From the NCBI GenBank assembly GCA_045578425.1, contig JAZNKF010000008.1:1-43441 (forward strand): 43,441 nucleotides of DNA, read 5' to 3'. Position 1 is the stretch's first letter. Each line of letters starts with the position of its first letter. The position numbers were made by a program, and so were the translations under genes. The notes below the pieces were generated by a model, which saw only the letters and a list, made by a program, of their open reading frames with translations, was not told where the DNA came from and ran no database searches. This DNA comes from RGIG3009 sp045578425 (GTDB lineage: Bacteria > Bacillota > Clostridia > Oscillospirales > Acutalibacteraceae). Of the stretch, positions 13,161 through 21,216 are shown one piece after another.

Positions 13161-13895
13161 ATGAATAAAACAAAGAGAATAGTCGCTTTGTTGGCGGTGT
13201 TGGTGTTGTGCTTTTCGCTTTGCGGGTGTGTGGATTTGGATGAGTTGAGAAGTAGACGTGCCTCTGTAACGGCAGAGGGTAACATTGTGCTCGGCGACGG
13301 TACCGAGTATAAACTGCTGCCTGTTTGTGAAGAGTTATCTCCTTCTTTTTACAATTACGATATGGTGTATTTGGCAGAGGAAGAACTTCCTTTATTACTC
13401 ACCTTCTTTTCCGACAACGGTTTGTCCAAAAGCGATGACGGGTTGTTTTTGGAATCCGATGCGATGGAACAAACAATGTATTGTCGCACCGATGTGTATG
13501 ATAGCGTGGTAGCGCGCATTAACCAAGGGTTTTCCGGTGACGTGTACGGGTATTGGTACTACGATTATGAAACAGACCAAGAATTGTTTTATGCATTGAC
13601 TCCGTCGCAGGCGTTGGCGTTATCCACTGTTCTTCGTAACGTGACGCCTGAGTTGTTGCCGGAAATGGCAACGTTGGATTACGAATATATGGTGGATTTG
13701 TGGTTGTGCACGGAGGATAAGTTGTTCCAAAAAGACATTGCTGACGTGTATTTTCTGAATGATACGTATTATTTGGTAGACCAAGGAACGGACACTACCG
13801 TTCTTTACAAAGTACCCAGCGACCTTTCCGCTGTGTTTAACGACATAACCGCCAAGCAGGTCGAAAGCGATTCTTTTTGGGATGACGAGTGGTAA
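13161..13895 (+). CDS. Putative lipoprotein, last gene of the GntR-ABC operon
   Basis: 244 aa from ATG 13161 behind GGAGGG. A lipoprotein signal (MNKTKRIVALLAVLVLCFSL then CGC) puts lipid-attached Cys near residue 23-25. The mature part is acidic and Tyr/Asp-rich (YWYYDYETDQELFYALTPSQ), without a domain I recognise. Being encoded with an exporter, it may be an accessory or ligand-capturing surface protein. This is inference. Confidence 0.8.
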   Translation: MNKTKRIVALLAVLVLCFSLCGCVDLDELRSRRASVTAEGNIVLGDGTEYKLLPVCEELSPSFYNYDMVYLAEEELPLLLTFFSDNGLSKSDDGLFLESDAMEQTMYCRTDVYDSVVARINQGFSGDVYGYWYYDYETDQELFYALTPSQALALSTVLRNVTPELLPEMATLDYEYMVDLWLCTEDKLFQKDIADVYFLNDTYYLVDQGTDTTVLYKVPSDLSAVFNDITAKQVESDSFWDDEW

Positions 13896-13910
13896 AATTA
13901 TCTGTCTTAC

Positions 13911-13965
13911 TGTTGAACAGGTCCGTTTTAAACGGACCTGTTCAACATTATGCGCGGATTTTTTT
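13911..13965 (+). terminator. Long inverted repeat ending the operon
   Basis: TGTTGAACAGGTCCGTTT (13911-13928) and its exact complement (13930-13947), with a single centre base. It lies 15 nt after the lipoprotein stop and has a run of seven T at 13957-13963, so it is probably a terminator with a displaced T-tract. Confidence 0.6.
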
Positions 13966-14008
13966 GCAAACAAATCGTTGTTTTGTCCATAAATCTTTTT
14001 TACAGACA

Positions 14009-14037
14009 TTGTTTTTAAAGGGATTAGTCAGTATAAT
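14009..14037 (+). promoter_or_regulatory. Promoter of the deacetylase-like/MFS unit
   Basis: -35 TTGTTT (14009-14014), 17-bp spacer, -10 TATAAT (14032-14037); the ribosome site AAAAGGAG follows before ATG 14073. Confidence 0.75.
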
Positions 14038-14072
14038 AAAAGCAAAAAAGTGACGAAAAGGAGTGCTTACCA

Positions 14073-14999
14073 ATGGAAAAACTGGCCTACTTTTTTATTG
14101 ATGACGTTATTTTTGTGATGCGGGATTTGGCAAAAGAACGTCCCGCCTCGTTGTTTGACAATGCGTTTATGGCAATGCTTAAAAAAGCGCACGACGAACA
14201 CGGATTGACGGTACAACTGAACTTGTTTTACCGCACTGACTTTTTCTATGGCAGTAAAGAATTTACGCTTGCCGAAATGCCCGACTGCTACAAAGCCGAG
14301 TTTGAAGCGAATGCCGACTGGTTGCGTTTGGCGTTCCATGCCAAACAGGAGTTCCCTGATTATCCTTATGTGAACGCGACGTATGAGGACGTCAAAAACG
14401 ACTATGAACAACTCATTGGCGAAGTCAAGCGGTTTGCGGGTGAAAAATCCATTTCCAACGCGTTCTGCCCCCACTGGTTGCCGATTAGCAAAGCGGGTTG
14501 TAAAGCTCTTGCCGATTGTGGTGTGCGGATTATTTGTCCCACGTACGGTGACAGAGTGCCGTATACGGGGGATGAGAGCGTGTTGCCGTATGGCCACGCG
14601 GCGCGACTGCTCCAAAATCGCCAACCCGAAACCATGTTGTTCACCCGTGGCGGTGCCAACAAAGCCATTTCGGCTTCGGTTTCGGGCTACAATCACATTG
14701 AACAAGCCGATGTGGAACGTATGCGTTATAAAAATGTTTCGCTCTTGGACGAAGAAACCGGTTTGCGGTTTCGCAGCCTTTCGGGCGGTCCGTGCCTGAA
14801 TTTACATACGGAACAAGAAGTACGTGACGGTCTTGCCAAACTGATTGGCAACGAGTTTGTGGGTTGTGCCACGCACGAACAATATTTCTACGAGCATTAC
14901 TACAACTATCAACCTGACTACGCCGACAAATTGTATGCCATGGCCGAGGTGCTCGACAATGCCGGTTACCGCTTTGTGACAACTGACGAACTTAAATAA
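14073..14999 (+). CDS. Polysaccharide-deacetylase-like (beta/alpha barrel) hydrolase
   Basis: 308 aa, ATG 14073. The fold reads like a divergent NodB or glycoside hydrolase/deacetylase barrel: YFFIDDVIFVMRDLA at the N-terminus (a metal-binding Asp pair), LRLAFHAKQEFPDYPY near residue 90 (the His position), FCPHWLPISKAG near 130, ADCGVRIICPTYGD, and a C-terminal VGCATHEQYFYEHYYNY. No signal peptide, so cytosolic. It is followed after 13 nt by an MFS carrier, which suggests that a sugar or wall fragment is imported and processed. The exact reaction cannot be read. Confidence 0.65.
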   Translation: MEKLAYFFIDDVIFVMRDLAKERPASLFDNAFMAMLKKAHDEHGLTVQLNLFYRTDFFYGSKEFTLAEMPDCYKAEFEANADWLRLAFHAKQEFPDYPYVNATYEDVKNDYEQLIGEVKRFAGEKSISNAFCPHWLPISKAGCKALADCGVRIICPTYGDRVPYTGDESVLPYGHAARLLQNRQPETMLFTRGGANKAISASVSGYNHIEQADVERMRYKNVSLLDEETGLRFRSLSGGPCLNLHTEQEVRDGLAKLIGNEFVGCATHEQYFYEHYYNYQPDYADKLYAMAEVLDNAGYRFVTTDELK

Positions 15000-15012
15000 G
15001 GAATGATGTGAC

Positions 15013-16290
15013 ATGGACATCTTGGCAAAGAGAAAACAGCGTCGTGAAATGTGGACAAACATTGTTTTGTGCGCCATGATTTTCTTCTTTTGTTTTGGTT
15101 TTTTTAGTTCCAATAAGTCATTGTATTTGAAAGCGATTACCGATGCGCTGGATATGCCGCGCACGGCGTACAGTGCAGCAACCAGTTTTCGCTTTGTGGC
15201 GACGGCGGTTATCAGTATGTTTTTTGGTGTGTTGCGTCAAAAGTTCGGCGCCAAAAAACTGCTTTTGGCAGGTATCTTTTTGCTGACTTGCTCGGCGCTT
15301 TTAAACAGTGTGGCGAACGCCGTGTGGATGTTCTGTTTGAGCGAACTGATCGCCGGTATTGGTTTTTCGTGGGTGGGAACACCCATGGTGAGCAGTATCC
15401 TCAACCGTTGCTGTCAAAAAAACGTCGGCACCGTTATGGGCTCGGTGATGGCGGCAAACGGTGTCGGCGGTGCTTTGGCTGCCCAAATTGTGACTCCCAT
15501 TATTTATGCCGAAGGTAATCCGTTCGGTTACCGCAACGCGTACCGTTTGGTGGCGTGTTTTTTGATAGCGATAGCGTTGTTGTTTATCTTCTTTTTTAAA
15601 GAACGGAAAGAAGAAGCGACCGCAAAACCCGCTGCTGTTCCGCACAAAAAATTGCGCGGGGAGAGTTGGGTGGGCATTACCTTTGGCGAAGCCGCCAAAA
15701 CCGCCTATTTTTACGGTGCGGCGGTTTGCATCTTTTTATGCGGGCTGTGTTTGCACGGCATTAGCAACATTGCCGCTACGCACATGTTGGATGTCGGTAT
15801 TGATGCCGCGGTGGTGGCAACGGTGTCGAGTGTATCTTCGTTGTTGCTTACCGGGTCGAAGTTTTTGACAGGCTTTTTGTATGACAAATTGGGACTGCGC
15901 GGCGCTATCAGCATTTGCTGTACGGCGGCGGTGATTAGTATGCTGTTGCTTTCCACCATTACCGATTCACAAGCAGGCGTTATCAGTGTGTTTGTTTATG
16001 CGCCGCTGGCGGCTATTGCCTTGCCGCTGGAAACGGTGATGATTCCGTTGTATGCCAAGGATTTGTTTGGTGACAAATCGTACGACCGTGTGATGGGGAT
16101 TTTTTATTCCATCAACACGTTTGGGTATGCGGTGGGCGGTCCTCTTGTTAACGCGGGGTATGACCTTTGGGGCGACTACCGTGTGATGTTGCGCGTGACC
16201 GGTTTTGTGATGCTTACCGCCTTGATTGTGTTGCAGTTTGTGATTACCGCAGCGCACCGTCGGCGCGAACGCGTGTTACAATCTACATAA
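15013..16290 (+). CDS. Major facilitator superfamily transporter
   Basis: 425 aa, ATG 15013 (weak GGAATGATG site). Twelve predicted spans in two halves separated by a charged loop near 195-220 (FFKERKEEATAKPAAVPHKK). The conserved loop after span 2 is VLRQKFGAKKLLLAGIF, and the equivalent after span 8 is LYDKLGLRGAISI. The closest type by eye is the oxalate/formate-antiporter-like or glycerate-like group (SSNKSLYLKAITDALDMPR). Substrate unknown; co-transcribed with the deacetylase-like gene and ended by the terminator at 16295. Confidence 0.88.
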   Translation: MDILAKRKQRREMWTNIVLCAMIFFFCFGFFSSNKSLYLKAITDALDMPRTAYSAATSFRFVATAVISMFFGVLRQKFGAKKLLLAGIFLLTCSALLNSVANAVWMFCLSELIAGIGFSWVGTPMVSSILNRCCQKNVGTVMGSVMAANGVGGALAAQIVTPIIYAEGNPFGYRNAYRLVACFLIAIALLFIFFFKERKEEATAKPAAVPHKKLRGESWVGITFGEAAKTAYFYGAAVCIFLCGLCLHGISNIAATHMLDVGIDAAVVATVSSVSSLLLTGSKFLTGFLYDKLGLRGAISICCTAAVISMLLLSTITDSQAGVISVFVYAPLAAIALPLETVMIPLYAKDLFGDKSYDRVMGIFYSINTFGYAVGGPLVNAGYDLWGDYRVMLRVTGFVMLTALIVLQFVITAAHRRRERVLQST

Positions 16291-16294
16291 GCTG

Positions 16295-16322
16295 CACCCC
16301 CGCCGTGGTTGCGGCGGGGGTG
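16295..16322 (+). terminator. Terminator after the MFS gene
   Basis: CACCCCCGCCG (16295-16305), 6-nt loop, CGGCGGGGGTG (16312-16322), then AAAATTTTG. Confidence 0.85.
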
Positions 16323-16331
16323 AAAATTTTG

Positions 16332-16360
16332 TTGAAAAGAGCCGTTGCCGATGGTATAAT
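16332..16360 (+). promoter_or_regulatory. Promoter of the acyltransferase gene
   Basis: -35 TTGAAA (16332-16337), 17-bp spacer, -10 TATAAT (16355-16360). It excludes the upstream extension of the acyltransferase frame. Confidence 0.85.
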
Positions 16361-16391
16361 ACTCTCGTATTCGGTGAAGGGAGTGGTACGG

Positions 16392-17489
16392 TTGATTAAA
16401 CAAACGTCTCGCAACGGGAAAATTGATTTTTTACGGTTTGTTTTTTCGATATGTGTTGTACTTAACCATGCCAAAATATTTCTGCCCGCCGGTCCGCTTG
16501 CCGACAGATTTATGGGATATTCGCTGGCGGTGGAGTTTTTCTTTTTGGTTTCGGGCTATTTGTTGATGGCAACCATTGAAAAAGCCGAAAAGAACAGTGC
16601 GTTACCGCTTCCAAAAGAAACCGGCCGATTTATGCTCAGAAAATATAAATCGCTGTATCCGGAAGTGGCGGTAGCGTTTTTTATCGGCCTTTTTTTGATT
16701 TCGTTTTTGACAAAAACATCTTTGATAACCTTATTTTTTAACACGTGGTTTGAATTGTTTTTGGTGACGTTTACGGGACTTAACGTAGGCAGGGTAATAC
16801 CGGTGATTTGGTACGTTTCGGCTATGCTGTTGTGCATGGCGATACTGTACCCTTTCATTCGAAAATACAAAAAATGGGCTTTGTATGTGATTTTGCCGGT
16901 ACTCACATTGCTTGTTTTGGGGTATATGCGGCAAAACTACGTGAGTTTGCGTAATCCCGAATCTTGGTTGGGATTTACCTTTAAGGGGAATTTGCGCGCC
17001 TTTGCCGAAATCAATTTGGGTGTGCTTTGTTATCCGATTGTGCAAAAACTAAAAAAAGTGAAGTTTACCGCTGTGGGAAAAACCTTGCTCACCGTAGCAG
17101 AATGGGGAATTTATGTCCTGTTTATTGCGTATATGGCAACGGGAGTGGATGCGGTAAAAGATTTTCTGTATTTGTTCTTATTGTGCTTTGCGGTAATTAT
17201 CTCGTTTAGCGGACAGGGCTTTGGCGTGTCCTTGTTTAATAATAAGGCGTGTGCCTTTTTGGGGAAATACAGTCTCTCGCTGTATGTGGGGCATTTCTTT
17301 TATGCCGAACATTTTGCCGAGATTTTCCCGTTTATTACCGCGTATGGGTATCGCTGTCAATTCTTGTTTTATTTGGCCGTGGTGGCGGTTACTGCGTTGG
17401 GAATATTGCTGATTTCCAATACCATTCGCAAATTTGGTCCTACGTGGATGAGGGCTGTCAAACGGGTTTTGGTACGCACGGAAGAATAA
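16392..17489 (+). CDS. Membrane acyltransferase (acyltransferase 3 family)
   Basis: 365 aa from TTG 16392, 8 nt after GAAGGGAG (GTG 16386 is possible). The frame runs back to 16167, but that part overlaps the MFS gene and the terminator. The N-terminal motif GKIDFLRFVFSICVVLNH carries the family's catalytic-type His. It has about ten spans with KYKSLYPEVAVAFFIG between spans 2 and 3, and FLGKYSLSLYVGHFFYAEHF near the C-terminus (the GxxSxxxYxxH motif). The family O-acetylates surface polysaccharides, peptidoglycan or lipids. Acceptor unknown. Monocistronic or leading into the AEC gene 21 nt downstream. Confidence 0.88.
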   Translation: MIKQTSRNGKIDFLRFVFSICVVLNHAKIFLPAGPLADRFMGYSLAVEFFFLVSGYLLMATIEKAEKNSALPLPKETGRFMLRKYKSLYPEVAVAFFIGLFLISFLTKTSLITLFFNTWFELFLVTFTGLNVGRVIPVIWYVSAMLLCMAILYPFIRKYKKWALYVILPVLTLLVLGYMRQNYVSLRNPESWLGFTFKGNLRAFAEINLGVLCYPIVQKLKKVKFTAVGKTLLTVAEWGIYVLFIAYMATGVDAVKDFLYLFLLCFAVIISFSGQGFGVSLFNNKACAFLGKYSLSLYVGHFFYAEHFAEIFPFITAYGYRCQFLFYLAVVAVTALGILLISNTIRKFGPTWMRAVKRVLVRTEE

Positions 17490-17510
17490 AGTGGGAGAAA
17501 GGTTGCTTTC

Positions 17511-18506
17511 ATGGATTCGTTTTTATTTGCCGCAAACGCGGTAGCACCGATTATTTTGACCATTGCGCTGGGTTATTTTTTAAAACGCATCGGCTTAATG
17601 AGCGCGTCGTTTGCTGCTGCTGCGAACAAAGTGGTGTTTCGGGTGTTTTTGCCCGCTATGCTGTTTTTGAACGTGTATAACATTGATGCCATTGGCGGGA
17701 TAAATCCGGGGTATATCGTATACGCCGTCGTTGCCGTTTTGGCGTTGTTTTTATTGTCGATACCGCTTGTGAAAATTGTGACGCGAAAGCCTGAGCGCCG
17801 CGGTGTGTTGTTGCAGGGCGTGTTTCGTTCGAACTATGCGCTGATCGGTATTCCGCTGGCGCAGTCGTTGTTTGGTGACGAGGGCGTGGCAGTGGCTTCG
17901 CTTCTTTCAGCGGTCATTATTCCGCTGTTTAACGTGCTCGCGGTTATCAGTTTGTCGCTATTTCGGGGGACCGAAGGCGAAAAACCAAAAGTGAGTGCCG
18001 TTTTGGGGGATATTGTGCGCAATCCGCTGATTCAAAGCATTGCTTTGGGTGTGTTGGTACTTTGTGTTCGTGCCGTGTTTGTGCGGTGGGGTGTGACATT
18101 CCGTTTGACGGATATTACCCCGCTTTACAAAGTGCTTTCTTCACTCTCGAACGTGGCAACGCCGCTCGCTCTTTTGGTGCTGGGTGCGCAGTTTGAGTTT
18201 TCGGCCATCAGGGAACTGCGGCACGAAATTGTGTTTGGCACTTTGATGCGCACGGCAGTAGTGCCGCTGCTTGGGATTGGGATGGCATATCTCTTCTTTT
18301 CGTCACAGTTCGGCGGTGCGCATTTTGCGGCGTTTGTTGCGATGTTCGCCACGCCGGTGGCGGTTTCCAGCGTGCCTATGACACAGGAAATGGACGGTGA
18401 CGTGCCGCTTGCCGGACAGCTGGTGGTGTGGACCACTTTACTTTCCGCCGTTTCGGTTTTTGCGGCGGCACTTTTATTACGCATGGCAGGGATTTTCGGA
18501 ATATGA
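17511..18506 (+). CDS. AEC-family transporter (auxin efflux carrier type, PF03547)
   Basis: 331 aa, ATG 17511 with AGAAAGG upstream. Two five-span halves: FAANAVAPIILTIALGYFLK at the start, FLPAMLFLNVYN, RSNYALIGIPLAQSLFGDEG (the conserved NxxFxGxPL-type crossover), and ATPVAVSSVPMTQEMDGD with a second crossover near the end. Members export organic acids such as malate or malonate, or small metabolites. Its stop overlaps azlC (ATGA), so it is translated with AzlC and AzlD. That suggests a shared theme of amino-acid or keto-acid export, as inference. Confidence 0.9.
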   Translation: MDSFLFAANAVAPIILTIALGYFLKRIGLMSASFAAAANKVVFRVFLPAMLFLNVYNIDAIGGINPGYIVYAVVAVLALFLLSIPLVKIVTRKPERRGVLLQGVFRSNYALIGIPLAQSLFGDEGVAVASLLSAVIIPLFNVLAVISLSLFRGTEGEKPKVSAVLGDIVRNPLIQSIALGVLVLCVRAVFVRWGVTFRLTDITPLYKVLSSLSNVATPLALLVLGAQFEFSAIRELRHEIVFGTLMRTAVVPLLGIGMAYLFFSSQFGGAHFAAFVAMFATPVAVSSVPMTQEMDGDVPLAGQLVVWTTLLSAVSVFAAALLLRMAGIFGI

Positions 18507-19210
18507 AAAGCAAGGAATTTATTGCAGGAATAAAAAACGGATTGACCATTGGTATTGGTTATTTTTCGGTTAGTTTTGGATTTGGTTCCATGGCGGTGGT
18601 GCAAGGGTTGAGTTTGTGGCACGCGGTGCTGATTTCGGCAACCAATTTGACCAGTGCCGGACAGTTCGCGGGGCTTACGGTGATTGCCACGGGTGCAACG
18701 CTTTTAGAAATGATGCTGACACAACTGGTAATCAACAGCCGCTATGCGCTGATGGGTTTGGCACTTTCTCAGCGGCTCGGTGAGTCGGTGGGAACGGGCA
18801 AGCGATTGCTTGCCGCGTTTTTTAACACCGACGAAATTTTTGCGCTGGGCATGGCGCGGCACGGAACATTGACCACTTCGTTTTTTGTGGGTGTCGGTGT
18901 GGCGGCATTTTTGGGATGGACAGGCGGTACGGCACTGGGTGCATTGGCGGGTTCGCTGTTGCCGCTGTCGGTGCGCACGGCGCTGAGTGTGTTGCTTTAC
19001 GGTATGTTTATTGCGATTGTAGTGCCGCAAGCCAAGCGGGAAAAACCACTCCTTTTGGTGACGGCATTGGCGCTTGTTTTGAGTTCGCTGTTTGCCTTTG
19101 TGCCGTTTTTGAAGGGGGTTTCGGCGGGAATTGCCATTGTGATTAGTACGGTAGTGGCCGCCGCTGTTTGCGCGCTGTTATTTCCCGTGCGGGAGGTGCC
19201 GACAGAATGA
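18503..19210 (+). CDS. azlC: AzlC-type branched-chain amino acid export permease subunit
   Basis: 235 aa from ATG 18503, overlapping the AEC stop by 4 nt (the frame is open from 18428 but that lies inside the AEC gene). LIV-E family: FIAGIKNGLTIGIGYFSVSF near the N-terminus, SATNLTSAGQFAGLTVIATG, then INSRYALMGLALSQRL and FFNTDEIFALGM. AzlC and AzlD together export branched-chain amino acids and analogues. azlD follows with another ATGA overlap. Confidence 0.93.
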   Translation: MKSKEFIAGIKNGLTIGIGYFSVSFGFGSMAVVQGLSLWHAVLISATNLTSAGQFAGLTVIATGATLLEMMLTQLVINSRYALMGLALSQRLGESVGTGKRLLAAFFNTDEIFALGMARHGTLTTSFFVGVGVAAFLGWTGGTALGALAGSLLPLSVRTALSVLLYGMFIAIVVPQAKREKPLLLVTALALVLSSLFAFVPFLKGVSAGIAIVISTVVAAAVCALLFPVREVPTE

Positions 19211-19512
19211 TTTATGCTTATATTTTGGTGATGGCACTCACCACTTACTTAATTCGCGTGGTGCCGATGGTGTTGCTCAAAAAACCGATTCGCAGTGTGT
19301 TTTTGCGGTCGTTTTTGCATTATGTACCCATAGCGTGTTTGACCGCCATGACGTTTCCTGCCATTTTGTTTGCGGCAGACCATTTGGTAAGCGGTATGGC
19401 GGGATTGGCGGTCGGTATTTTGCTGGCGTTCAAGGACAAAAGCTTGATAGTGGTGGCGGTATCGGCGTGCGCCACGGTGTTTGTGGTGGAACAGTTGATG
19501 TGTTTTTTCTAA
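19207..19512 (+). CDS. azlD: AzlD-type export permease subunit
   Basis: 101 aa from ATG 19207, overlapping the azlC stop. Four spans and the AzlD signature TYLIRVVPMVLLKKP followed by FLRSFLHYVPIACLTAMTFP. Small partner of AzlC in the LIV-E exporter. The operon ends at the terminator at 19526. Confidence 0.93.
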   Translation: MIYAYILVMALTTYLIRVVPMVLLKKPIRSVFLRSFLHYVPIACLTAMTFPAILFAADHLVSGMAGLAVGILLAFKDKSLIVVAVSACATVFVVEQLMCFF

Positions 19513-19525
19513 AAAAGAATGAAAG

Positions 19526-19552
19526 AAAGCCCCGTCGATGACGGGGCTTTTC
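19526..19552 (+). terminator. Terminator after azlD (also faces the minus-strand HTH gene)
   Basis: AAAGCCCCGT (19526-19535), 5-nt loop, ACGGGGCTTT (19541-19550), TT. The symmetrical A and T runs allow use in both directions. Confidence 0.85.
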
Positions 19553-19558
19553 GTTGTT

Positions 19559-19759
19559 TTAATCTTCGATGTACTCGGCAATATCTTCTAATTGACAATC
19601 GAGAGCTGCACACAGTTTGTTCAATGTTTTGGTTTCCATGTTCTCATTAGCGCGAAGACGGCGAATGGTTTTGCTGTCAATACCGCATTTTTCTCGTAAC
19701 CAATAGGTGGTTACCTGTTTTTCTTTCATGGTTTGCCACAATTTATCAAAGGTTATCAT
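19559..19759 (-). CDS. Small Cro/C1-type HTH regulator (HTH_26 type)
   Basis: 66 aa from ATG 19759 behind GGGGGC (the longer frame to 19969 has no better site and runs through the divergent promoter). Nearly the whole protein is the HTH: MITFDKLWQTMKEKQVTTYW, CGIDSKTIRRLRANENMETK, LNKLCAALDCQLEDIAEYIE. Divergent from the gene at 19852, over a region with matching GGGG/CCCC palindromes, so it is probably the repressor of both. Inference. Confidence 0.88.
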   Translation of the reverse strand: MITFDKLWQTMKEKQVTTYWLREKCGIDSKTIRRLRANENMETKTLNKLCAALDCQLEDIAEYIED

Positions 19760-19763
19760 GTTT

Positions 19764-19836
19764 TTGCCCCCTATCTTGACATTCTTTATTATGGGGGCTA
19801 TAATCTTATTTATTAAGGGGATATAAACCCCATAAA
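19764..19836 (+). promoter_or_regulatory. Divergent control region: consensus promoter with G4/C4 palindromes
   Basis: -35 TTGACA (19776-19781), 17-bp spacer, -10 TATAAT (19799-19804) reads toward 19852. GCCCCC (19766-19771) and GGGGGC (19793-19798) flank the -35 region, and GGGG-ATATAAA-CCCC lies near 19817-19831, giving repeated operator-like half sites for the neighbouring HTH protein. Confidence 0.65.
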
Positions 19837-19851
19837 AAGAAGGGACAGATA

Positions 19852-20100
19852 ATGGACTTATATAAAGAAATTTTGGTGAAAGTTTTAGAGGAGCATACTG
19901 CCCAAGTGGAATTTCCAACTTTGAAAATCGATGCTGAAAAAATTGTGGAACAGGTCTGCTATCAGGCATTGTTGCGAATTAAAGAAATTATTGCCGATGA
20001 CAGTCTTGACGATGCCAAGTGTTTTTGCAAAATTGAAGAAATTGTGGAAACGTTGGAGGATATCGGAAGCCGCGGTGGTTTTCGGCACGATTTTGGGTGA
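19852..20100 (+). CDS. Small hypothetical acidic protein
   Basis: 82 aa, ATG 19852 with AAGGGACAG upstream and a consensus promoter. Starts MDLYKEILVKVLEEHTAQVE and ends with SRGGFRHDFG. It is mostly amphipathic helix and acidic, with no membrane segment. I do not recognise a family. The pairing with a divergent one-domain HTH gene looks like a regulator and its target. The first seven residues recur in the possible peptide at 10527. Confidence 0.7.
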   Translation: MDLYKEILVKVLEEHTAQVEFPTLKIDAEKIVEQVCYQALLRIKEIIADDSLDDAKCFCKIEEIVETLEDIGSRGGFRHDFG

Positions 20101-20240
20101 TCGTTTGTCAAAAACGGGGCGATGTGGGCATTGCCACTCTACCAAGGAAACATCATCGCACAAACTGCGTGAACGAAAACCTTACCTACGCTGCTTTTTT
20201 ACCGCACAGCGACAAAAAACGACCGATGACAGAATCTGCG

Positions 20241-20269
20241 TTGACGGTGGCGAGGGGATATGCTATTTT
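20241..20269 (+). promoter_or_regulatory. Promoter of the LytTR-DUF3021 operon
   Basis: -35 TTGACG (20241-20246), 17-bp spacer, -10 TATTTT (20264-20269). The ~140 nt before it (20101-20240) hold nothing recognisable. Confidence 0.6.
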
Positions 20270-20311
20270 ATAGTTGTCATCGGCGCGCGATGCAAAAAAG
20301 GGGAGTGAAGT

Positions 20312-20743
20312 ATGAAATATACCATTACCGTGGACGAAAGCCGTGAGGAAGAAGTGCTTATTTTCGTGCATCGGAAAACCGCATTTGTGGAAGAATTGGA
20401 GCAGTTGTTACAAAAAGAGCAACCGCAACTGTTGGGGTTTCGCGAGGGGGAGTGTGTGATACTCTCCCCGCATGAGGTGTATTGTTTTACCGTGGAAAAC
20501 GGCAAAGTGTATGCGTTGACCGAAAGCGAGAAGTTTGCGCTGAGATTACGGTTGTATCAAGTGGAAGAAAAGGTAGGCAGAGCGTTTGTAAAAATCAATC
20601 AATCTTGCCTGGCTAACTTGAAAAAGGTAAAAAAATTTGACGCTTCTCTGGGCGGTACCCTCCAAGTAGTTTTCAAAAACGGGTATGTGGATTACGTATC
20701 ACGTCGTAATCTTAAACAGGTAAAAGAAAGGTTAGGGATGTAA
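20312..20743 (+). CDS. LytTR-domain transcriptional regulator
   Basis: 143 aa, ATG 20312 after GGGGAGTG. Residues about 45-140 form the LytTR DNA-binding domain (ILSPHEVYCFTVENGKVYAL, FVKINQSCLANLKKVKKF, GGTLQVVFKNGYVDYVSRRN, LKQVKERLGM). There is no receiver domain, so it is not a classical response regulator. Such stand-alone LytTR proteins are encoded with a DUF3021 membrane protein, as here (1-nt gap). The membrane partner probably holds or inhibits the regulator (inference from known LytTR regulatory systems). Confidence 0.92.
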   Translation: MKYTITVDESREEEVLIFVHRKTAFVEELEQLLQKEQPQLLGFREGECVILSPHEVYCFTVENGKVYALTESEKFALRLRLYQVEEKVGRAFVKINQSCLANLKKVKKFDASLGGTLQVVFKNGYVDYVSRRNLKQVKERLGM

Positions 20744-20744
20744 T

Positions 20745-21164
20745 ATGAATCGATATGTGAAGCAATTTTTGCACCGCGGTTTATTGTTTGGCGGATTCGG
20801 TCCGTTGATTGTAGCGGTGATATATCTTATTTTGCACCACACCATCGACGGTTTTTCGCTTACCGGAAGCGAGGTGTTTTGTGCGGTGCTTTCCATCTAC
20901 GGTTTGGCGTTTGTTCATGCAGGGGCGAGTGTTTTCAACCAAATTGAACACTGGTCGGTGATGAAATCGTTGTTTTGGCATTTTTCGACGCTGTATGTGG
21001 CGTATTTGGCTTGTTACCTTATCAACGATTGGATTCCGTTTGATTGGAACGTGGTGCTGATTTTTACCGCCATTTTTGTGGCAGGCTATTTTGTGGTATG
21101 GGGCATTGTGGTTGCCGCTATCAAAGCCGCCGAAAAACGAATGAACCGGCAGTTAACACAATAA
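20745..21164 (+). CDS. DUF3021 membrane protein, partner of the LytTR regulator
   Basis: 139 aa, ATG 20745. Four spans: LFGGFGPLIVAVIYLILHH, VFCAVLSIYGLAFVHAGA, MKSLFWHFSTLYVAYLACYL and VVLIFTAIFVAGYFVVWGIV. The VFNQIEHWSVMKSLFWHF loop and the YLINDWIPF segment match DUF3021. Ended by a strong terminator at 21168. Confidence 0.9.
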   Translation: MNRYVKQFLHRGLLFGGFGPLIVAVIYLILHHTIDGFSLTGSEVFCAVLSIYGLAFVHAGASVFNQIEHWSVMKSLFWHFSTLYVAYLACYLINDWIPFDWNVVLIFTAIFVAGYFVVWGIVVAAIKAAEKRMNRQLTQ

Positions 21165-21167
21165 AGA

Positions 21168-21207
21168 AAGAACCCTTGCACAACGAGTGTGCAAGGGTTC
21201 TTTTTTG
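21168..21207 (+). terminator. Terminator between DUF3021 and the convergent antiporter gene
   Basis: AGAACCCTTGCACA and its complement TGTGCAAGGGTTCT with a 5-nt loop, then TTTTTG. Confidence 0.9.
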
Positions 21208-21216
21208 TTTTAACGA

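Noticed and set aside
16167..16391. N-terminal extension of the acyltransferase
   Set aside because: It overlaps the MFS gene and the terminator at 16295 and precedes the promoter at 16332.
19931..20308. 125-aa plus frame across the 19852 gene and the following gap
   Set aside because: Its first half is out of frame inside the 19852 gene, and the rest has no conserved look or ribosome site.
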